From: Gammaproteobacteria bacterium | GTDB taxonomy: Bacteria > Pseudomonadota > Gammaproteobacteria > JACKNK01 | Direction of reading: 5' to 3' | Length of the DNA stretch: 64,000 nucleotides | Assembly: GCA_024234895.1 (NCBI GenBank) | Contig: JACKNJ010000003.1 | Coordinates: 281,963-345,962, forward strand | Part shown: positions 60,774 to 64,000 of the stretch, piece by piece | Layout of the letters: every line of letters starts with the position of its first letter | How positions within the stretch are numbered: position 1 is the first letter of the stretch | Program-made: the position numbers and the translations under genes | Notes under the pieces: model-generated | What the model was told of the DNA's origin: nothing | Databases searched by the model: none | What the model saw: the letters and a program-made list of their open reading frames with translations, nothing else

Positions 60774-61277
60774 TTACTCGGCGAAGTCGAGTCGCTCCTG
60801 GATCTTCTCGATGCCCTTGGCCGCGCATTCCTCGTCCTTCTCGCCGCCTGGCGCGCCACTGACGCCGATCGCGCCGATGATGCTCCCCGCCGCCCGGATC
60901 GGCAGACCGCCGGCGAGCATCAGCACCCCGTCGATCTCGTTCATCTCATCCTTGATGTCCGCGCGATTCTTCACGAAATCGGCGGAACTCACGCCGGACA
61001 TGATCACCGCGTTGGCCTTGTCCTCGGCGATGCGCATCGTGAAGCGCGCAGCCAGCGCGTCGCGCAACACGACCTGGGTGATCGCCGACTTGTCGACGAC
61101 CACGGCCGACACCTGATAACCGGCCTCGCGGCAGGCATCGACCGCACCCTTTGCGGCATCCATCGCCAGTTCCAGGCTGGGGAAACGTTTGGTGATGACG
61201 TCCTCGGCGGATGCGGTCATCGGCAGCATCGCGGCGGCGGTGATCAGGGGGATAACCGAGCGAACAATATTTCGCAT
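60774..61277 (-). CDS. Exported GlcG/HbpS-family heme-binding-type protein
   Basis: This 167-residue protein has a signal peptide (1-24, PMTASAED) and a GlcG/HbpS (DUF336) domain: LAMDAAKGAVDACREAGYQV, LMLAGGLPIRAAGSIIGAIG and VSGAPGGEKDEECAAKG. HbpS binds heme outside the cell in Streptomyces; other members are of unknown role. It stands alone, convergent with purA. Heme binding here is inference. Confidence 0.82.
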   Translation of the reverse strand: MRNIVRSVIPLITAAAMLPMTASAEDVITKRFPSLELAMDAAKGAVDACREAGYQVSAVVVDKSAITQVVLRDALAARFTMRIAEDKANAVIMSGVSSADFVKNRADIKDEMNEIDGVLMLAGGLPIRAAGSIIGAIGVSGAPGGEKDEECAAKGIEKIQERLDFAE

Positions 61278-61365
61278 GACGAACTCCTAAGGAAGATGAG
61301 CAGGTCGGCCAGTCGACCGTTGTGTTGTTATGGGCGCGAAAAGCGTAGGCGATCCGCGCCGATTC

Positions 61366-61431
61366 GCAGGGTGCGCCATGCGCACCAGCAAACCGCTGAG
61401 ACAAAGTCCAGGTGCGCATGGCGCGCCCTAC
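61366..61431. repeat. REP family B palindrome pair
   Basis: GCAGGGTGCGCCATGCGCAC and inverse GGTGCGCATGGCGCGCCCTAC; the left GTAG is changed to GCAG. It abuts the HNH remnant. Confidence 0.88.
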
Positions 61432-61460
61432 GATGGACCACTCCGAACGGGCGAGGTTCG

Positions 61461-61700
61461 ATGAGCTCGATGAGGAGCGCCTGGCCGTTCAACGGCCTGC
61501 TTCCTGCGCCCCACCTGGATGCCCTGTTCGACGGCGGCTGGATCACCTTCGAAGAGGATGGCTCGATCAAATTTTCCCCGCAGTTCCAGCCTCGGAGCGC
61601 GACCCCGCCTGGTTGGCATCCAGACATGAAGGCGTGCGGCATCAACGCCGCGCATCTTGCGTACCTGGAAGCTCACTGGTCGGGGGTATTCAGGAAATAA
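61461..61700 (+). pseudogene. C-terminal remnant of an HNH endonuclease
   Basis: About 79 codons encode NGLLPAPHLDALFDGGWITF and EEDGSIKFSPQF, the segment after the HNH motif in HNH_2-type nucleases (usually NGLLLS.H.D.LFD.G.I.F). The N-terminal catalytic part is missing; a family B REP lies just upstream. It ends with a short conserved-looking LAYLEAHWSGVFRK. Probably a decayed gene cut off by rearrangement. Confidence 0.7.
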
Positions 61701-61821
61701 CGCGACCGTGTCCTGCTGATTCACCGAGTGACATGCAACCAGTTGGACTGTTCTTGTATTTCAGCAGGTTAGCTCGGTGTCTTGCACACCGGCCTGCACC
61801 CGAGAAGCCGCGTTCCTGCAC

Positions 61822-61845
61822 AAAAAAGCCCAGCAATGGCTGGGC
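61822..61845 (-). terminator. Intrinsic terminator of the tRNA-Thr transcript
   Basis: On the minus strand GCCCAGC-catt-GCTGGGC is followed by six Ts, 38 nt downstream of the tRNA 3' end. Confidence 0.92.
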
Positions 61846-61882
61846 AGGATTCCGCTGACTGATTGATATGAAGAACAAAAAA

Positions 61883-61960
<78 letters not shown>

Positions 61961-61994
61961 GATCGAAACATGCCCGCGTGGAAGCGGGGCGCGG

Positions 61995-62000
61995 AGTATA
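61995..62000 (-). promoter_or_regulatory. Candidate -10 box of the tRNA-Thr promoter
   Basis: TATACT on the minus strand 37 nt before the tRNA, followed by a GC-rich discriminator (CCGCGCCCC), as in stable-RNA promoters. No convincing -35 seen. Confidence 0.4.
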
Positions 62001-62035
62001 CCAACAACCGGATGCGGCAGAGGAAGCCGGGAAGC

Positions 62036-62470
62036 TCAGTCGCGTGGCTTGCGCACCCGCACGATCACGTCGACGCGATCGATTTCCATGCCTTCGGGCA
62101 GGGCCGGCAGGCCGTCCAGCGCGATGCTGTTCAGCGCGATGTCGGAAAGGGCGCCGTCTTCGACCTGATACAGGTGGTGATGCGGTTCGGTGTTGGAGTC
62201 GTAGAACACGCGGCTCGGGTCGACGATGACTTCGCGGACCAGCCCTTTCTCCGCAAACAGGGCAAGGGTGTTGTAGATGGTGGCCTTGGATACCGAACTG
62301 CGCTCGCGGTTGACCACGGCCAGCACCTGATCCGCCGACAGATGCTGCGGACGCGACAGCAGCGCGCGCGCGATCTCGACGCGCTGCGCTGTCGGCGAGA
62401 TGCCGCAGGCGCGCAGTCGCGCGAGGATCGCGTCGGTGTCGGTGGGCCAATCGATGGTCGGGGCGTACAT
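62036..62470 (-). CDS. Fur-family regulator (PerR/Irr-like)
   Basis: This 144-residue protein has a winged-helix domain (about 10-85, CGISPTAQRVEIARALLSRP and SVSKATIYNTLALFAEKGLV) and a dimerisation domain with EPHHHLYQVEDG. It lacks the CxxC pairs of zinc-structured Fur, and its HHH motif resembles Irr/PerR proteins that sense heme-iron or peroxide. ATG 62470 is preferred. A TATAAT lies 7 nt before the ATG, so the mRNA may be leaderless. Confidence 0.88.
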   Translation of the reverse strand: MYAPTIDWPTDTDAILARLRACGISPTAQRVEIARALLSRPQHLSADQVLAVVNRERSSVSKATIYNTLALFAEKGLVREVIVDPSRVFYDSNTEPHHHLYQVEDGALSDIALNSIALDGLPALPEGMEIDRVDVIVRVRKPRD

Positions 62471-62477
62471 GCGCGGG

Positions 62478-62483
62478 ATTATA
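62478..62483 (-). promoter_or_regulatory. TATAAT box directly before the Fur-family gene
   Basis: TATAAT on the minus strand is followed by CCCGCGC and then the ATG, so transcription would begin at or next to the start codon. A -35 TTGACA-like box is not evident. Confidence 0.45.
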
Positions 62484-62540
62484 GGCAAGTTGCCGCGTTG
62501 CCGACCGTTATCCCTTTATTGCAGCGAGGATTCGTCGAGC

Positions 62541-63635
62541 CTACGGATGGATCGCGTAAGGCGTCGGATCGAGGATCGGGGGGCGTCCGAGCATCAGATC
62601 GGCGACCAGCCGGGTCGATGCGGGGGCGAGCACGACGCCGTTGCGGAAGTGTCCGGCGTTCACGAACAGGCCGGGGAGTTTCGGGTGTTCGCCAATCACG
62701 GGGATGTTGTCGCTCTTGCCGGGACGCAGCCCGGCCCACTGATTTTCGATGTCGAATCGGGCCAGTCCGGGCAGCAGCGAGCGCGCGACCGCTTGCAGGT
62801 CGTTGCGCGCCTCGTCGGTGGTCGACTTGTCGAAGCCGGTGTGCTCCAGCGTGCTGCCGAAGACGATCCGCCCGTCGCGGCGCGGGATTGCGTAGCGGTC
62901 GTCGGCCAGCACCATCCTGGTCAGGAAGTCGGCGTTGCCGCGAAACAGGATCATCTGGCCACGCACCGGCTCGACCGGGATCGTGCTGCCCAGTCCCGCG
63001 AGCAGGCCCCCGGTCCATGCGCCCCCGGCGACGAGCACCTGGTCGGCGTGGATCTCGCCGTCCGTGGTTTCAACCCCGGCGCAGCGGCCAGCCCGGCTGA
63101 TGAAACCGGTGACCTCGGTGTGTTCGCGAATGGAGACGGATTTCGCCTCCAGCACCGCGCGGACACTCTTGACCAGACGGGGATTGCGGGCCTGACCGAC
63201 ATCCGGCATCCACACGCCACCGCGATCAGGGCCCAGCCCCGGGACGATTCCGCGTGCCGTGGAGGCGTCCACGGAATCCATGCGGATGCTGAAGCGCCGC
63301 GCCCAGTCTTGCGCCGCGTCCACTTCATCGTCGGTCAGGATCAGTAAACCGCTGGGGCGGTATTCCGGGTCGAGCCCGCCGTCACGCAGCAGGGAGGCGA
63401 GCAGTTCCGGGTAACGCGGCTGGCCCCAGGATGCCAACGCGGTTACCGCGTCCGGGTAACGCCAGGGGTACAAAGGTGACAATATTCCGCCACCCGCCCA
63501 GGACGATTCGCGTCCGGTTGCTCCCCGCTCGACCAGCAGCACATGCCGACCCGCCGCGTGCAGTTGCAGCGCGGACAGCATGCCGATGATGCCGCCGCCG
63601 ACCACGATGCTGTCGTATTGCTTCGGTTTTGACAC
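62541..63635 (-). CDS. thiO: FAD-dependent glycine oxidase ThiO
   Basis: This 364-residue DAO-family flavoprotein has the dinucleotide loop SIVVGGGIIGMLSALQLHAA, ESSWAGGGILSPLYPW and the C-terminal NAGHFRNGVVLAPAS. ThiO oxidises glycine to the imine used to build the thiazole of thiamin. The HFRNGV motif is typical of ThiO rather than other amino-acid oxidases. No thiazole genes (thiG, thiS) are in the window. Confidence 0.9.
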   Translation of the reverse strand: MSKPKQYDSIVVGGGIIGMLSALQLHAAGRHVLLVERGATGRESSWAGGGILSPLYPWRYPDAVTALASWGQPRYPELLASLLRDGGLDPEYRPSGLLILTDDEVDAAQDWARRFSIRMDSVDASTARGIVPGLGPDRGGVWMPDVGQARNPRLVKSVRAVLEAKSVSIREHTEVTGFISRAGRCAGVETTDGEIHADQVLVAGGAWTGGLLAGLGSTIPVEPVRGQMILFRGNADFLTRMVLADDRYAIPRRDGRIVFGSTLEHTGFDKSTTDEARNDLQAVARSLLPGLARFDIENQWAGLRPGKSDNIPVIGEHPKLPGLFVNAGHFRNGVVLAPASTRLVADLMLGRPPILDPTPYAIHP

Positions 63636-63762
63636 TGGTTAACTAATATTTTCGGGTGGGCGCGCATAATCGCATGGAACCGTGCCCGCAATCAGTGGCG
63701 CGAAATTCGCTAGAGTTTTTCGTCAGTGCCCGCTCTCGCGGATTCGAAGGCCCTGTCCCGGA

Positions 63763-64000
63763 ATGACAATGCAAGGCTTGGGAAAATGTTCAATACCGAC
63801 CGATCGCGGCTTCACCCTGGTGGAGCTGATGGTGGTTGTCGGGCTGATCGCGCTGGTGATGACGCAGGGCATCCCGTGGCTGGAATCGACCACCTTGAAC
63901 TCTCGCCGCGCGGCACAGATCAATGCCTTCGTTGCCGATCTCAATGCGGCGCGTGGACTGGCAGTTGCCGGCGATGACGTTACGTTCGGGGTTCATGGCA
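63763..64000 (+). CDS. Type IV pilin-like / GspH-FimT pseudopilin, N-terminal part (runs off the window)
   Basis: The frame starting ATG 63763 reads a short basic leader ending TDRG, then FTLVELMVVVGLIALVMTQG. This is a prepilin-peptidase site (G|F) with the conserved Glu5 and a hydrophobic helix. NSRRAAQINAFVADLNAARG and further residues follow without a stop to the window end. LNAARG is typical of GspH/FimT minor pilins. ATG 63769 is an alternative start. An overlapping frame starting at 63786 is not pilin-like. Confidence 0.88.
   Translation, partial: MTMQGLGKCSIPTDRGFTLVELMVVVGLIALVMTQGIPWLESTTLNSRRAAQINAFVADLNAARGLAVAGDDVTFGVHG

Noticed and set aside
61412..61858. An overlapping frame at the HNH remnant (MRMARPTMDHSERARFDEL)
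   Set aside because: It runs through the REP and shows no family resemblance; the frame from 61461 carries the HNH C-terminal signature.
63726..63977. A frame reading MFNTDRSRLHPGGADG over the last bases
   Set aside because: It is out of frame with the clear prepilin signature TDRG|FTLVELM encoded from 63763.

Overview
The window is GC-rich chromosomal DNA from a gammaproteobacterium. The gene orders lptD-surA-pdxA (divergent from amgK-murU), grpE-dnaK-dnaJ-dapB, carA-carB-greA, pyrG-kdsA-eno-ftsB-ispD and mutL-miaA-hfq-hflX-hflK-hflC-hisZ-purA are all gammaproteobacterial. The high GC, GTAG-headed REP repeats, a glgB/glgC/GH57 glycogen block and an ArsJ arsenate operon would fit a Chromatiales/Ectothiorhodospiraceae-like lineage. 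That last step is inference; no rRNA is present to settle it.

Layout. 1-4609 (minus): pdxA (5' end only), surA, lptD. 4715-7867: amgK, murU and a GCS2-family ligase. 7868-9703: a gene-free repeat block holding two inverted copies of a ~210-nt structured element, a REP palindrome and a frameshifted IS110-family element. 9633-14599: heat-shock genes and dapB. 14681-18637: an acyltransferase-3 protein and a GH17-GT2 glucan synthase. 18693-19061: an HNH protein. 19237-24159: carAB and greA. 24182-26041: an intact IS110 copy and a RAYT (REP-associated tyrosine transposase) gene with REPs. 26038-32680: glycogen genes and an SGNH hydrolase. 32696-37498: a GspE/PilB-type ATPase, small envelope proteins, ampD and a fatty-acid-hydroxylase-like protein. 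37779-40789: arsR, ArsJ-partner GAPDH, a half-size Gdt1 and arsJ. 40890-42459: a small accessory islet (HARE-HTH/GIY-YIG nuclease and a GH24 lysozyme). 42529-47751: pyrG to ispD. 47748-50677: a DNA glycosylase, an Hsp20, a 77-residue protein and trkH. 50762-60607: mutL to purA. 60774-64000: a GlcG/HbpS protein, an HNH remnant, tRNA-Thr(CGU), a Fur-family regulator, thiO and the start of a pseudopilin gene.

The most interesting material is in the mobile and repeat DNA. Two IS110 copies lie in the CTAC/GTAG tetranucleotide of REP palindromes, and removing each IS rebuilds a consensus REP head. The non-coding left end of the IS contains short segments matching both its REP target and its own donor ends, in the order expected of a bridge RNA. 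A RAYT gene sits beside one copy, is flanked by the same REP family, carries one REP arm inside its reading frame, and has an amber codon where the family normally has Trp. A separate ~210-nt element occurs as two inverted copies whose stems are kept by compensatory changes. Three REP families (A GTAGGAGCGG, B GTAGGGTGCGC, C GTAGGATGGGC) share the GTAG head, and REPs supply the stop codons of kdsA and glgB.
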